This document shows positions 21,567 to 32,900 of a stretch of DNA of 64,000 nt, piece by piece (positions within the stretch are counted from its first letter, which is position 1; each line of letters opens with the position of its first letter). The translations under genes and the position numbers were made by a program. Under the pieces are notes generated by a model. The model was not told where the DNA came from and ran no database searches. It saw only the letters and a list, made by a program, of their open reading frames with translations. The DNA is from Xenoacremonium recifei (Eukaryota; Ascomycota; Sordariomycetes; Hypocreales; Nectriaceae): NCBI GenBank assembly GCA_012184525.1, contig WOFQ01000002.1, forward strand, positions 806,001 to 870,000, read 5' to 3'.

Positions 21567-21943
21567 CTATTTCTCGTAGATAAGGTCGCCCTTTCGCTTC
21601 GCTCGGAAGTCCAACAAGCCCTAATTCAATGTCAGCGTGGTCCGTCGCCCGTATCCCTCGGCTACTCACGTCGGTCTTGTAGGCAATGTATCCCATGATC
21701 GAGGGTATCACCGCAACGTAGATGATGGTGATCTTAGCGGTTCGAGGTGTCCAGCGGAAGTACTTGTGGCGGTTCTTCTGCATAGCTGTTCGTCGCGTTA
21801 GGGAATCGAAGGTCAGCGTCGTCGGTATGGGAAGTCACGCACCCTGCAGCTTGAGGTAGGCCGGGTCCGGCTTGACGTCTGGAGGCGGAGGTTAGCATGA
21901 AGTCGCCAATTGAACATTGCTGAAGCATACTGAGGTGCGCCAT
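21567..21943 (-). CDS. Small complex I subunit, B15/NDUFB4-like
   Basis: Four short exons (21943-21931, 21878-21843, 21785-21670, 21620-21567) join in frame to only 72 residues, so a simple ORF search misses it. The product has a hydrophilic N-terminus (MAHLNVKPDPAYLKLQ), the block KYFRWTPRTAKITIIYVAVIPSIMG, which is one transmembrane helix preceded by a conserved FRWTPRTA, and a charged C-terminus ending LIYEK. This matches my memory of fungal NADH:ubiquinone oxidoreductase 6.6 kDa/B15 (NDUFB4-like) subunits of the mitochondrial inner membrane. Each intron has GT-AG ends (GTATGC, GTGCGT, GTGAGT) and restores the frame. The gene model is strong; the subunit name is probable. Confidence 0.82.
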
Positions 21944-22809
21944 TTCGTCGAGGTAGCAAGCGGGATGCTGCTATGTGTGTTCGGGGCGAATTGGCTGACG
22001 GGATGGTCGAGCTGGACGTGGTTGACCTTGGTCGGGCAATGTTGGAAATGGAGTTTGGATCTTAGGTAACGATTTTAGGTCGAACATGATTGGCCAGATG
22101 CGCTTGTAACCCAACTCACCCTATAGCACAGCATCAAATGATGGTTTCTCCGGCGATTATATTATTCACTGAATTTTGATTTTTGAATTTTTTTTTTTTT
22201 TAATCTTCTGCAGACTGCGAATTTGAATTGTTTCCTATTGCTGATTTTGTTCTCTATACACTCACGTTTTGACCAATAACGGTTTCACTGCGCCTCTTGA
22301 GGTAGAATTTCTAACCTCATGCTATGTACGGGAAACACAGGATTCAAAAGCGGGTTTCAACACTGATCAACCACCTACAGACCAACAAAATGAGAAAAAG
22401 AAGCATGAAATAACCACATACCGCGCACCCTTAAAATTCAAAGCTATACGGATAAAGAGATCTCATATTTCGAGCGCATGATGTTGCGAAACCTGAAGCA
22501 TACACGCAGAGCAACATATCACGTGACAGACCCACTGAGTGCCTAGCGCGTCCTTAGATCATGGGAAAATTGTCGTGACGGAGGCAACTCTACCTGAAGC
22601 TCGCATCAGCGACATCTTCGTCGTTGTCGTGGAAGGATTTCCTTAGAATCGACATCATTTCCATCTTCGACAACAGGAGATCCGAGTTTTTCTGCTTCCA
22701 GTTACTGCAGACAGGGAGCGAGAGTAGGCACCGCGCCTACGGCGACGCGACAACTGGTGCTATCAGTCCCTAGCTCCTCGCAACGTCTCTGTCGCATCGC
22801 GAAGCCATC
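21944..22809. promoter_or_regulatory. Divergent promoter, complex I subunit / prp8
   Basis: The 866-bp spacer includes a run of T at about 22187-22200. No coding potential is seen. The likely prp8 leader lies in the last 200 bp. Confidence 0.5.
22519..22526. promoter_or_regulatory. Palindromic E-box TCACGTGA
   Basis: An 8-bp perfect palindrome 284 bp upstream of prp8. It matches the binding core of bHLH regulators such as Cbf1-type proteins. Function is inferred only from the motif and position. Confidence 0.4.
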
Positions 22810-25800
22810 ATGTCGCAACTCCCACCACCACCCCCGCCGGGCTGGGGACCTCCCCCTCCGCCGCCGCCATCATCCTCCCTTCCTCCGCCCCCGTCAGCCC
22901 CGGCTCCTCCTCCGCCAGGATACCGTCCTCCTACCGATCCGCAGATCGCCAAGTTTGCGCAGAAGAAAAAGGAATGGCTCAGGACCCAGCGCAATCGATT
23001 TGGGGAGAAGAGAAAGGGCGGATTTGTTCAGAGCCAGAAGGCCGATATGCCACCGGAGCATCTGCGAAAGATTGTCAAGGATATCGGCGATGTTTCCCAG
23101 AGGAAGTACACCAACGACAAGCGGAGTTATCTGGGTGCTTTGAAGTTCATGCCTCATGCCGTCTTGAAGCTCCTGGAGAACATGCCCATGCCTTGGGAAT
23201 CAGCTCGCGAAGTCAAGGTACTCTATCACGTCAACGGTTGCCTGACACTGGTGAACGAGATTCCTCGAGTTATCGAGCCCGTATTCTTTGCGCAGTGGGC
23301 CATGATGTGGACGTTCATGCGAAAGGAAAAGGCCGATCGACGACTTTTCAAGCGAATGCGATTCCCGCCATTCGATGACGAAGAACCCCCGCTGTCATGG
23401 TCCGAGAATATTGAAGACGTCGAGCCCCTCGAACCGATCCAGATGGAACTTGACGAAGACGACGATGCCGCGGTTTATGAATGGTTCTACGACCACCGGC
23501 CCTTGCTAGATACATCCCATGTCAACGGCCCGAGCTACAAGTCCTGGAACCTGTCACTACCTCAGATGGCGACGCTTTTCCGTCTCAGCCGCCCCTTGGT
23601 TTCGGATGTCGTGGACAAAAACTATTTCTATCTCTTTGACCTGAAGAGTCTCCTGACTGCCAAAGCACTCAACGTGGCTCTTCCTGGCGGTCCGAGGTTC
23701 GAGCCACTATACAAGGATATCGATCCGAACGACGAGGACTTCGGCGAGTTCAACGCTATCGATCGCATCATTTTCAGAAACCCGATTCGAACGGAGTTCC
23801 GCGTTGCTTATCCTTACCTCTATAACTCTTTGCCGCGAAGCGTGCACCAATCATGGCACTCGCATCCTCAAGTCGTGTTCAACAGAGCAGATGACCCAGA
23901 TCTTCCGACCTTCCACTTTGATCGTCGGATCAACCCTATCTCGTCGCGTACAGTGATGTCCAAGAACGTGGAGGTCTCGCACGAGGATGAAATTTTTGGG
24001 GCTGGAAACGACGAAGAGCCCGAGGAGGGCGCTTTTGAATTCTCTCAATTTGCGGAGCCCTTCATGGATGACGAGGATCTCGAGAACGAAGACACATCTT
24101 CTGCCGTTGAGCTTTGGTGGGCTCCATTCCCATTTGATCGACGATCTGGACGGATGGTTCGAGCCCAGGATGTACCATTGATCAAGCAATGGTACCTTGA
24201 GCATCCCCCATCTGATCGGCCTCCCGTCAAGGTTCGAGTTTCATATCAGAAACTGTTGAAGAACTATGTTCTCAACGATCTTCACAAGAAAAAACCCAAG
24301 GCACAAAACAAGCAAAATTTGTTGCGTTCCTTGAAACAGACCAAGTTCTTCCAGCAAACGACCATTGATTGGGTCGAGGCTGGTTTGCAGGTGTGTCGTC
24401 AGGGGTTTAACATGTTGAATCTCCTGATTCATCGTAAGAACCTGACATATCTTCACCTTGATTACAACTTCAACTTGAAGCCTGTCAAGACTCTCACAAC
24501 CAAGGAAAGAAAGAAGTCCAGATTTGGTAACGCATTCCATTTGATGCGAGAGATTCTGCGTTTGACAAAGTTGATCGTCGATGCCCAAGTGCAGTACCGA
24601 TTGGGTAATATCGATGCGTTCCAGCTGGCTGATGGTATTCTTTACGCGTTCAACCACGTTGGTCAGCTGACTGGCATGTACCGATACAAGTACAAGCTGA
24701 TGCATCAGATCCGAACTTGCAAAGATCTGAAGCATCTTATTTACTACCGGTTCAACTCTGGACCGGTTGGTAAGGGTCCTGGTTGTGGTTTCTGGGCTCC
24801 GGCCTGGAGGGTGTGGCTGTTCTTCATGCGCGGAATCATTCCCCTTCTGGAGAGATGGTTGGGCAACCTTCTGTCCCGTCAATTCGAAGGACGTCACAGC
24901 AAGGGAGTGGCCAAGACTGTTACCAAGCAACGAGTGGAGTCGCACTTTGATCTGGAGCTCCGTGCCTCTGTCATGGCTGATCTCATGGATATGATGCCGG
25001 AAGGTATCAAACAAAACAAAGTGAACACCGTGCTTCAGCACCTTTCCGAGGCTTGGAGATGCTGGAAGAGTAATATCCCCTGGAAGGTGCCTGGTCTTCC
25101 GGCGCCGATTGAGAACATCATTCTTCGATACGTGAAGTCGAAGGCCGATTGGTGGATCTCTGTGGCTCACTATAACCGTGAGCGTATTCGACGAGGCGCC
25201 ACCGTTGACAAGACCGTGGCAAAGAAGAACGTCGGGCGACTGACTCGACTTTGGCTCAAAGCAGAGCAAGAACGGCAGCACAACCACATGAAGGACGGTC
25301 CCTATGTTTCTTCCGAGGAAGCCGTTGCTATCTACACCACCACTGTTCACTGGCTTGAGTCACGGAAATTCTCCCCTATTCCCTTCCCAAGTGTCTCATA
25401 CAAACATGACACGAAGATCTTGATTCTCGCCCTTGAGCGATTGCGGGAGGCCTACTCGGTTAAAGGGCGTCTCAACCAGAGTCAGCGAGAAGAGCTGGCC
25501 CTGATTGAGCAAGCATACGACAGCCCTGGCACAACGCTTGAGCGTATCAAGCGATTCCTCTTGACTCAGCGAGCCTTCAAAGAAGTCAATATCGACATGA
25601 ACGACAACTATAGCACCATCAACCCCGTCTATGACATCGAGCCTATCGAAAAGATCAGCGATGCGTATCTTGACCAATACCTTTGGTACCAGGCAGACCA
25701 GCGACACCTGTTCCCTGCCTGGATCAAACCTTCCGACTCCGAGGTTCCTCCACTGCTGGTTTACAAGTGGGCTCAGGGCATCAACAACCTGGATCGTGTC

Positions 25801-28800
25801 TGGGTGACTGAGGATGGCGAGTGCAATGTGATGATCGAGACAGAGCTTTCTAAAGTGTACGAGAAGATCGAGCTCACCTTACTCAACTCATTGCTGCGTT
25901 TGATCATGGACCACAACCTGGCAGATTATATCACAGCCAAGAACAACGTGCAGCTCACCTACAAGGACATGAACCATGTCAACAGCTACGGAATGATCCG
26001 CGGCCTTCAGTTCTCGGCCTTCGTCTTCCAGTACTATGGACTTGTCCTGGATCTTCTTCTTCTTGGCCCGCAACGAGCGAGCGAAATTGCTGGTCCGCCC
26101 CAGAGCCCCAACGATTTCTTGCAGTTCCGTGACCGGGAAACCGAGACGAGGCATCCAATCCGCCTTTACACCCGCTACATTGATAAGATCTGGATGTTCC
26201 TTCGCTTCTCTGCCGAGGAGTCGAGAGATCTCATCCAGCGCTTCCTTACCGAGCAACCGGATCCCAACTTTGAAAACGTCATCGGATACAAGAGCAAGAA
26301 ATGCTGGCCGAGAGACTCCCGAATGCGTCTCATGCGCCACGATGTCAACCTTGGCCGTGCTGTCTTTTGGGACCTGAAGAACCGATTGCCTCGATCCATC
26401 ACCACAATCGAGTGGGATGAAAGCTTTGTTAGCGTCTACAGTCGGGACAACCCGAACCTGTTGTTCTCGATGTGTGGCTTTGAGGTTCGCATTTTGCCCA
26501 AGATTAGGAACCAGAATGAGGAGTTCCCGGTAAAGGACAGCGTTTGGTCTCTTGTGGACAACACCTCAAAGGAACGGACGGCCCATGCTTTCCTCCAGGT
26601 GACTCAGGAAGACATCCAGAAGTTCAACAACCGAATTCGACAAATTCTCATGTCTTCAGGATCTACGACATTTACGAAAATTGCAAACAAGTGGAACACC
26701 GCATTGATTGCTCTCTTCACTTACTACCGAGAGGCGGCTGTTTCGACAGTTGATCTGCTCGATACCATTGTCAAGTGCGAGACGAAGATTCAGACACGAG
26801 TCAAGATAGGTTTGAATTCGAAGATGCCTTCCCGATTCCCTCCCGCTGTCTTCTACACACCAAAGGAGCTGGGTGGCCTTGGTATGATATCTGGATCTCA
26901 CATCTTGATCCCCGCCAGCGATAAGCGATGGTCAAAGCAAACAGACACTGGCGTTACTCATTACAGAGCGGGTATGACACACGACGAAGAGACACTCATT
27001 CCCAACATCTTCCGTTACATCATCCCGTGGGAGGCTGAATTCATCGACTCACAGCGAGTCTGGACCGAATACTCCCAGAAGCGCCTCGAAGCCAATCAAC
27101 AGAACCGACGCCTCACTCTCGAAGATCTCGAGGACAGCTGGGATCGTGGTCTTCCTCGAATCAATACTTTGTTCCAGAAGGACCGAAGTACGCTCAGTTT
27201 CGACAAGGGTTTCCGTGCTCGTGCCGAGTTCAAGATTTATCAGCTCATGAAGAGTAATCCCTTCTGGTGGACTAGCCAGCGACACGACGGAAAGCTTTGG
27301 AACCTCAACGCCTACCGAACCGACGTTATCCAGGCCCTTGGAGGTGTCGAAACTATCCTGGAGCATACACTTTTCAAGGCCACCGGATTCCCATCCTGGG
27401 AAGGTCTTTTCTGGGAGAAGGCCTCAGGTTTCGAAGAGTCGATGAAGTTCAAGAAATTGACCAACGCTCAGAGATCCGGTTTGAACCAGATTCCTAACCG
27501 TCGATTTACTCTGTGGTGGTCTCCGACAATCAATCGAGCCAACGTCTATGTCGGTTTCCAAGTCCAACTTGATCTTACCGGCATCTTCTTGCACGGCAAG
27601 ATTCCAACCCTGAAGATCTCTCTTATTCAGATCTTCCGAGCCCATTTGTGGCAGAAAATCCATGAATCGGTCGTCATGGATTTGTGTCAGGTGTTCGACC
27701 AAGAACTTGAGTCTCTTGGTATCGAAACTGTGCAGAAGGAGACAATCCATCCTCGAAAGTCATACAAGATGAACAGCTCTTGTGCCGATATCCTTCTATT
27801 CGCCAGCCATAAGTGGAATGTCACTCGTCCATCGCTCCTTTACGACACCAAGGACGTTATTGAGCCTACCACCACGAACAAGTTCTGGATCGATGTTCAG
27901 TTACGATATGGTGATTATGACTCTCACGACATTGAGCGATACACACGTGCCAAGTACCTCGATTACACTACCGATAGCGCCAGCATCTACCCGTCTGCTA
28001 CTGGTCTCATGATCGGCATTGATCTTGCGTACAACCTGTACTCGGCTTATGGCATGTACTTCCCTGGATTGAAGGTCCTCGTCCAGCAGGCTATGGCCAA
28101 GATTATGAAAGCAAACCCGGCGTTGTACGTCTTGCGAGAACGTATTCGAAAGGGTCTGCAGCTGTATGCTTCCGAGAGTAACCAGGAGTTCCTGAATTCC
28201 CAGAATTACTCTGAACTGTTCAGCAACCAGACGCAGCTTTTCATCGACGACACCAACGTCTACCGAGTCACCATCCACAAAACCTTCGAAGGCAACTTGA
28301 CCACGAAGCCCATCAACGGAGCCATCTTCATTTTCAACCCTCGAACTGGGCAGCTCTTCCTGAAGATCATCCACACTAGCGTTTGGGCTGGGCAAAAGCG
28401 TCTTGGTCAGCTGGCGAAATGGAAAACCGCAGAAGAAGTTGCTGCCCTCATTCGCTCCCTTCCCGTGGAGGAACAGCCGAAGCAGCTGATTGTCACTCGA
28501 AAGGGTCTTTTGGACCCTCTTGAGGTTCATTTGCTTGACTTCCCGAACATTTCTATTCGAGCGTCTGAGCTACAGCTACCGTTCCAGGCTGCTATGAAGG
28601 TTGAAAAACTGGGAGATATGATTCTACGGGCTACCGAGCCACAGATGGTACTTTTCAATCTCTACGATGAGTGGTTGAAGAGTATCTCCTCCTTCACCGC
28701 GTTCTCCCGTCTCATTCTTATCCTCCGAGCCCTTCACGTCAATCCCGATAAGACGAAGCTGATTCTGCGTCCTGACAAGACCGTGATTACTCATGATCAT

Positions 28801-29916
28801 CACATCTGGCCCTCTCTGTCGGATGAGGAGTGGATTAAGGTTGAGACACAACTTCGAGATATGATCTTGAATGACTATGGCAAGAAGAACAACGTCAACG
28901 TGTCTAGCCTGACCAGCAGTGAAGTGCGAGACATCATCCTTGGTATGGAAATTTCGGCACCTTCAATGCAGCGACAGCAAGCGGCCGAGATCGAGAAGCA
29001 GCAGCAAGAACAACAACAGTTGACTGCTGTGACGACAAAGACCCAGAACGTCCATGGAGAGGACATCATCGTCACCACCACATCGCAGTTCGAGCAGCAG
29101 ACCTTCGCGTCCAAGACTGAATGGCGAACACGAGCTATTGCCACGTCGAACCTTCGAACTCGAGCAAAGAATATCTATGTCTCGTCTGTTGACAATGATC
29201 TGGATGACATCACCTATGTCATGCCAAACAACGTTCTCAAGCGATTCATCACAATTGCGGATCTTCGAGTCCAGGTCGCTGGCTATCTCTACGGCTCTTC
29301 GGCCCCAGACAATGACCAGGTGAAGGAGATCAAGTGTATTGTCATGGTACCGCAGATTGGTGGTCTACGCAATGTTCAGCTCAGCCATCAGCTCCCGCAG
29401 AGCGAGTTCCTGGATGGCATGGAGCCCTTGGGTGTTATCCACACCATGTCGGGCAACGAACTGCCGTACATGTCGGCTATGGATGTCACTGAGCACTCGA
29501 AGCTGCTGGATGCTCATGAGGAGTGGGACAAGACCGGCACCATCACTGTGTCTGTCTTCTTCACACCTGGCAGTGTTTCTCTCTCTGCATGGGGTCTCAC
29601 TCCTCAGGGCTACAAGTGGGGAGCTGAGAACAAAGACACGCAGAGCGACCAGCCTCAGGGCTTCACAACCACCATGGGCGAGAAGCGTAAGCTGCTGCTG
29701 AGCCCCCGATTCAGGGGCTTCTTCCTTGTGCCTGACGACGGCAAGTGGAACTATAGCTTCATGGGCAGCGCCTTCGCCGGCATGGAGAAGAAGCCTGTCC
29801 ACGTCAAGCTGGACACGCCGCTTCCATTCTACAGCGACCAACACCGGCCTGTCCATTTCCATAGCTTCGCCGAGCTTGAGGACATCTGGGTGGACCGTTC
29901 CGATAACTTTGCATAA
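22810..29916 (+). CDS. prp8: Pre-mRNA-processing-splicing factor 8 (Prp8), U5 snRNP core
   Basis: One uninterrupted exon encodes 2368 residues, the full length for Prp8. The first 50 residues are proline-rich (as in other fungi) and then the conserved body begins. Recognisable landmarks in order are the PRO8NT region (FMPHAVLKLLENMPMPWE), the reverse-transcriptase-like/thumb core (for example GSHILIPASDKRWSKQTDTG), the endonuclease-like linker (FWIDVQLRYGDYDSHDIERY), the RNase H-like domain and the C-terminal MPN/Jab1 domain (ending LEDIWVDRSDNFA). Prp8 forms the catalytic cavity of the spliceosome around U5/U6 snRNA and regulates Brr2 through its Jab1 domain. No intein and no intron interrupt the frame, which is notable because the gene is a frequent intein host in fungi. 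Confidence 0.99.
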   Translation: MSQLPPPPPPGWGPPPPPPPSSSLPPPPSAPAPPPPGYRPPTDPQIAKFAQKKKEWLRTQRNRFGEKRKGGFVQSQKADMPPEHLRKIVKDIGDVSQRKYTNDKRSYLGALKFMPHAVLKLLENMPMPWESAREVKVLYHVNGCLTLVNEIPRVIEPVFFAQWAMMWTFMRKEKADRRLFKRMRFPPFDDEEPPLSWSENIEDVEPLEPIQMELDEDDDAAVYEWFYDHRPLLDTSHVNGPSYKSWNLSLPQMATLFRLSRPLVSDVVDKNYFYLFDLKSLLTAKALNVALPGGPRFEPLYKDIDPNDEDFGEFNAIDRIIFRNPIRTEFRVAYPYLYNSLPRSVHQSWHSHPQVVFNRADDPDLPTFHFDRRINPISSRTVMSKNVEVSHEDEIFGAGNDEEPEEGAFEFSQFAEPFMDDEDLENEDTSSAVELWWAPFPFDRRSGRMVRAQDVPLIKQWYLEHPPSDRPPVKVRVSYQKLLKNYVLNDLHKKKPKAQNKQNLLRSLKQTKFFQQTTIDWVEAGLQVCRQGFNMLNLLIHRKNLTYLHLDYNFNLKPVKTLTTKERKKSRFGNAFHLMREILRLTKLIVDAQVQYRLGNIDAFQLADGILYAFNHVGQLTGMYRYKYKLMHQIRTCKDLKHLIYYRFNSGPVGKGPGCGFWAPAWRVWLFFMRGIIPLLERWLGNLLSRQFEGRHSKGVAKTVTKQRVESHFDLELRASVMADLMDMMPEGIKQNKVNTVLQHLSEAWRCWKSNIPWKVPGLPAPIENIILRYVKSKADWWISVAHYNRERIRRGATVDKTVAKKNVGRLTRLWLKAEQERQHNHMKDGPYVSSEEAVAIYTTTVHWLESRKFSPIPFPSVSYKHDTKILILALERLREAYSVKGRLNQSQREELALIEQAYDSPGTTLERIKRFLLTQRAFKEVNIDMNDNYSTINPVYDIEPIEKISDAYLDQYLWYQADQRHLFPAWIKPSDSEVPPLLVYKWAQGINNLDRVWVTEDGECNVMIETELSKVYEKIELTLLNSLLRLIMDHNLADYITAKNNVQLTYKDMNHVNSYGMIRGLQFSAFVFQYYGLVLDLLLLGPQRASEIAGPPQSPNDFLQFRDRETETRHPIRLYTRYIDKIWMFLRFSAEESRDLIQRFLTEQPDPNFENVIGYKSKKCWPRDSRMRLMRHDVNLGRAVFWDLKNRLPRSITTIEWDESFVSVYSRDNPNLLFSMCGFEVRILPKIRNQNEEFPVKDSVWSLVDNTSKERTAHAFLQVTQEDIQKFNNRIRQILMSSGSTTFTKIANKWNTALIALFTYYREAAVSTVDLLDTIVKCETKIQTRVKIGLNSKMPSRFPPAVFYTPKELGGLGMISGSHILIPASDKRWSKQTDTGVTHYRAGMTHDEETLIPNIFRYIIPWEAEFIDSQRVWTEYSQKRLEANQQNRRLTLEDLEDSWDRGLPRINTLFQKDRSTLSFDKGFRARAEFKIYQLMKSNPFWWTSQRHDGKLWNLNAYRTDVIQALGGVETILEHTLFKATGFPSWEGLFWEKASGFEESMKFKKLTNAQRSGLNQIPNRRFTLWWSPTINRANVYVGFQVQLDLTGIFLHGKIPTLKISLIQIFRAHLWQKIHESVVMDLCQVFDQELESLGIETVQKETIHPRKSYKMNSSCADILLFASHKWNVTRPSLLYDTKDVIEPTTTNKFWIDVQLRYGDYDSHDIERYTRAKYLDYTTDSASIYPSATGLMIGIDLAYNLYSAYGMYFPGLKVLVQQAMAKIMKANPALYVLRERIRKGLQLYASESNQEFLNSQNYSELFSNQTQLFIDDTNVYRVTIHKTFEGNLTTKPINGAIFIFNPRTGQLFLKIIHTSVWAGQKRLGQLAKWKTAEEVAALIRSLPVEEQPKQLIVTRKGLLDPLEVHLLDFPNISIRASELQLPFQAAMKVEKLGDMILRATEPQMVLFNLYDEWLKSISSFTAFSRLILILRALHVNPDKTKLILRPDKTVITHDHHIWPSLSDEEWIKVETQLRDMILNDYGKKNNVNVSSLTSSEVRDIILGMEISAPSMQRQQAAEIEKQQQEQQQLTAVTTKTQNVHGEDIIVTTTSQFEQQTFASKTEWRTRAIATSNLRTRAKNIYVSSVDNDLDDITYVMPNNVLKRFITIADLRVQVAGYLYGSSAPDNDQVKEIKCIVMVPQIGGLRNVQLSHQLPQSEFLDGMEPLGVIHTMSGNELPYMSAMDVTEHSKLLDAHEEWDKTGTITVSVFFTPGSVSLSAWGLTPQGYKWGAENKDTQSDQPQGFTTTMGEKRKLLLSPRFRGFFLVPDDGKWNYSFMGSAFAGMEKKPVHVKLDTPLPFYSDQHRPVHFHSFAELEDIWVDRSDNFA

Positions 29917-32900
29917 ACTGGTCGGCGCGCACGGAACACGGGCTGAATTTGGAAGCGAAGGAGGTCATATGGTTCGTGATGGGTTGACCGCACGGACGGG
30001 ATGGCTCGGATAGGGATGGATCGGGGCTCATCCGTGGGACTGGGTGAGCCGCAGGAGATGGCAAGGGGAGGGAGGCAACGCGTTGGGATCGTCAGCAGAT
30101 GGCTGATGTCAAGCAAGCATGGGGGAGTCGTCAGCATCACGGGAAGGGATAGGCGTTGCTGCTGTGCAGACGTCAGCTGGGCGTATAATACTGTATTTTG
30201 TGAAGCTAAAATGCGTTTTTGTTGGTTGTAAAATTAGTACGTCCGCGCAGATCGGGGCGGTGTTCTCGAAGAAATCTGGAAGCTTATTTGACTTTTGATC
30301 ACCCGCGAGCTCATGACCAACTTGGAACTAGTTCGTGTCCTTCACTGTCCGAGATCAGGATCCTGGCACGTCAAGCCAGCCCGGCATGGATGACCCACGT
30401 AGGAAATGTCGTCCTGGATGGGACGGGAGTGATGGGGAACGACCAGGGCGCGGGCTCACCGAGGGCGTGGAACAGCGCCGTGAGCTGGAGGCGGCGTGGG
30501 GAAGTTGAAATTGGGGTGTTTATGCGTTCATGCGTCGCGTGAGGGCCTCGGAGCAGCTGATGGACGCGTAAAGTGCGGATCGACCGGCGAAGGCTTGGAT
30601 AACCCGGGCAGGGAGACTCGGCCATGATGCTCGACGTACATGCGCGCGGAATGCTCCGTAGAAAGCGAGGCAATCGAGAGGTGATCGGACGGGTTGCGAC
30701 GTTGCGAGATGGTTGTCGACGGATGTCGTGGGGCATGGTGGAGCTGATGTTACCTCGAGTGCCTGATCGCTGGGACGCGGTGTTGAACGTTGTGAATAAG
30801 ATCTGGAGAAGAAGAATGTTAGCCACGGTTGAGAAGCATTCTATCTCTGACCAAAAGAAGATTCGGAAACTCGAAGTTGTCGCCTTGTTTCTGGCAGCTG
30901 TTGCATACTGGTAGACTCGAGGTATCGTTCCGGGCGAGTTGAGTGTTCACGATACTTGGGTCATCATTACAGACTGGCCAGGGTTCCCGATCTGGATCCG
31001 GCTGGTGGGATTGATGATAGACGAGGATCCCGAGCCGGGAGCGTCATCTGCTAGCTTGAGCTGGGGACCTGGACAGATCGACGTCACATGTCCGCGTCTT
31101 CGGGCCCCCTATTACTTCTTCTGAGAGAGGGAACAGGTCGACAAGGTCCATTTGGCTAGGCAGATAGGAGCCGGCCGGGGTCAGAGCTGGGGTGTAGGGC
31201 TTAGACGAAATCCAGCGCCAGAGGGCACCTGCGTGATGGCGACACCCAGCGGGGGACCAGAGATTGGGGACTTCCAGAAGTTCAGAACGCCATGGGCCTC
31301 GTCGAGGTCGCCCAGTGGAGAGCTTCGACCGGGAACAAAGGGGAGACAGAGCCGTTGAAGATCCATAAGACCAAGGACCGCTAAGAGCTTCCTGACGCAG
31401 ATCTCTCTCGATCCCTCCCGCGCAAGCTTCAGCCCGTCTGCAGCATTGGCAATGCAGATGCAGCTGCTAAGTCCAATAGTACCGAGCAGCAATCGATAGT
31501 CCGTGGCGCTCTGGTCAGCTTGGTGTCCTGTACCTGCGTAAGCGGCGGTTCGAGTTCCCTTTAGGGCTGCGTTGTCCATTGTGATTCGGCAGGATTCCGA
31601 TTCCCCCGTACGTCAAAGGGGACCGGATGAGTTCGCGGTCCTGGTGGGTGGATGACAGACTGGGAGCTCCCCAGTAGCGATGGCCCTGATTCGTATGCCT
31701 CGTTGGAGGAGCTGAGTATAGAACCCTGTCAGGGCGTCGGCATGATGCTCGACAGAGGTGAACATGGAATGACATATGTTTGGATACACAGGCGATACAT
31801 ATGGCGTAGATGAGAGAAGCTGGGAGACTTGGTCTGAATGTGAGTGGTTTTGCTATTGAACATGGTAAAGGGAGAAAATTGAGGGGATCCAGAAATGTCT
31901 GGAGGTACTTCCTGCAGGTCCCGTCTTCAATACGAGGCAACTGTGAAGATGGCGTTGACTTGCACTTTCCTTCTCGTCTTCGCTGACCCCACCAGACAGC
32001 CAGAAAATACCCGAGATGTCTCTCCTTCTCCCTTCCTCTCTTTCCTCGCCTCGTCACCATCATCTCCCATCCTCCTCGTCACACTCGCTCACGACTTCTC
32101 GGAATCTCGCAGGACTAATTACCCCCTCGATCGCCAACAAATGATATCCCACCTCGGGCCCAGGCACCTGGTTGGAAAGCCGGGTCGCTAGTCGCCCAGG
32201 TCTGCCCAGCTGGCCGCGCTAGAATGTCCTTCTAGAAGCCCGCCCGAACTCCTTTAACCAGGGTCCATGCACCCGGCCGCAGACCAGGTCCCCCAAAAGG
32301 TGCGAGCCAGCATGACGTTAATCTCTTTAATTTCGAGCCTTACTGAAATTCCTTCTCTTTCATGCAGCATTCCCTGGAATCGAAAGCTGTTTCTGTCGAT
32401 TCTCGTCGACATCTGAGCGTTGTCCTGGGTGTTCACATCCACATGGCGCCGAAGGGGCTCCAAAGGGGGGCCGTTGATGCGTGCAATTTTGGAGAGCCCG
32501 ACTGTCCTGTCTGTGCCACGGAGTACGAAGTACGAAGACGGCACGCAAAGTTGGCACGCACCAACCATGGGCCCTCGACGCTGACTTCGACGGGAGCGAG
32601 AGAGAGATTCGAATCCTCATGACCATGCCATCTGGACCAGGAGCCTCATCCGGACGAGAATGGAGCACTGGACCATCAATGGCTTTCATCTGGGAATTAC
32701 CGACCCAGGACTTGGAATTGGACTCATATCCTAGAATGAAAGCTTGTACGTTGCCCATATTCGGCCCAATTGCATCAACAGGAGTTCCGTAGCTGTCAGC
32801 CTTGCTTCTCGGCTCCGGGCGGCCGGTTCGCGTCCTCGACTTTGAGCCCATCTCCGCTCATGCGCCGTTCAGAGTTCTCTCATGCTTCCTTGTTAGCCCG

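Noticed and set aside
24241..25350. 369-codon minus-strand ORF inside prp8
   Set aside because: Antisense shadow of the strongly conserved prp8 frame.
22810..29916. Prp8 intein
   Set aside because: The protein is the normal host length and the conserved blocks run on without an inserted splicing domain.
30371..30826. 151-codon minus-strand ORF in the 4.8 kb spacer
   Set aside because: Composition is Arg/Pro/Ser/Thr-rich without any motif, and an overlapping plus-strand ORF of similar quality exists.
31530..31570. GGTTCGAGTTCC, similar to a tRNA T-arm
   Set aside because: No matching acceptor, D or anticodon stems around it.
32360..32851. 163-codon minus-strand ORF in the 4.8 kb spacer
   Set aside because: No recognisable domain and overlapped by equally long ORFs on the other strand.
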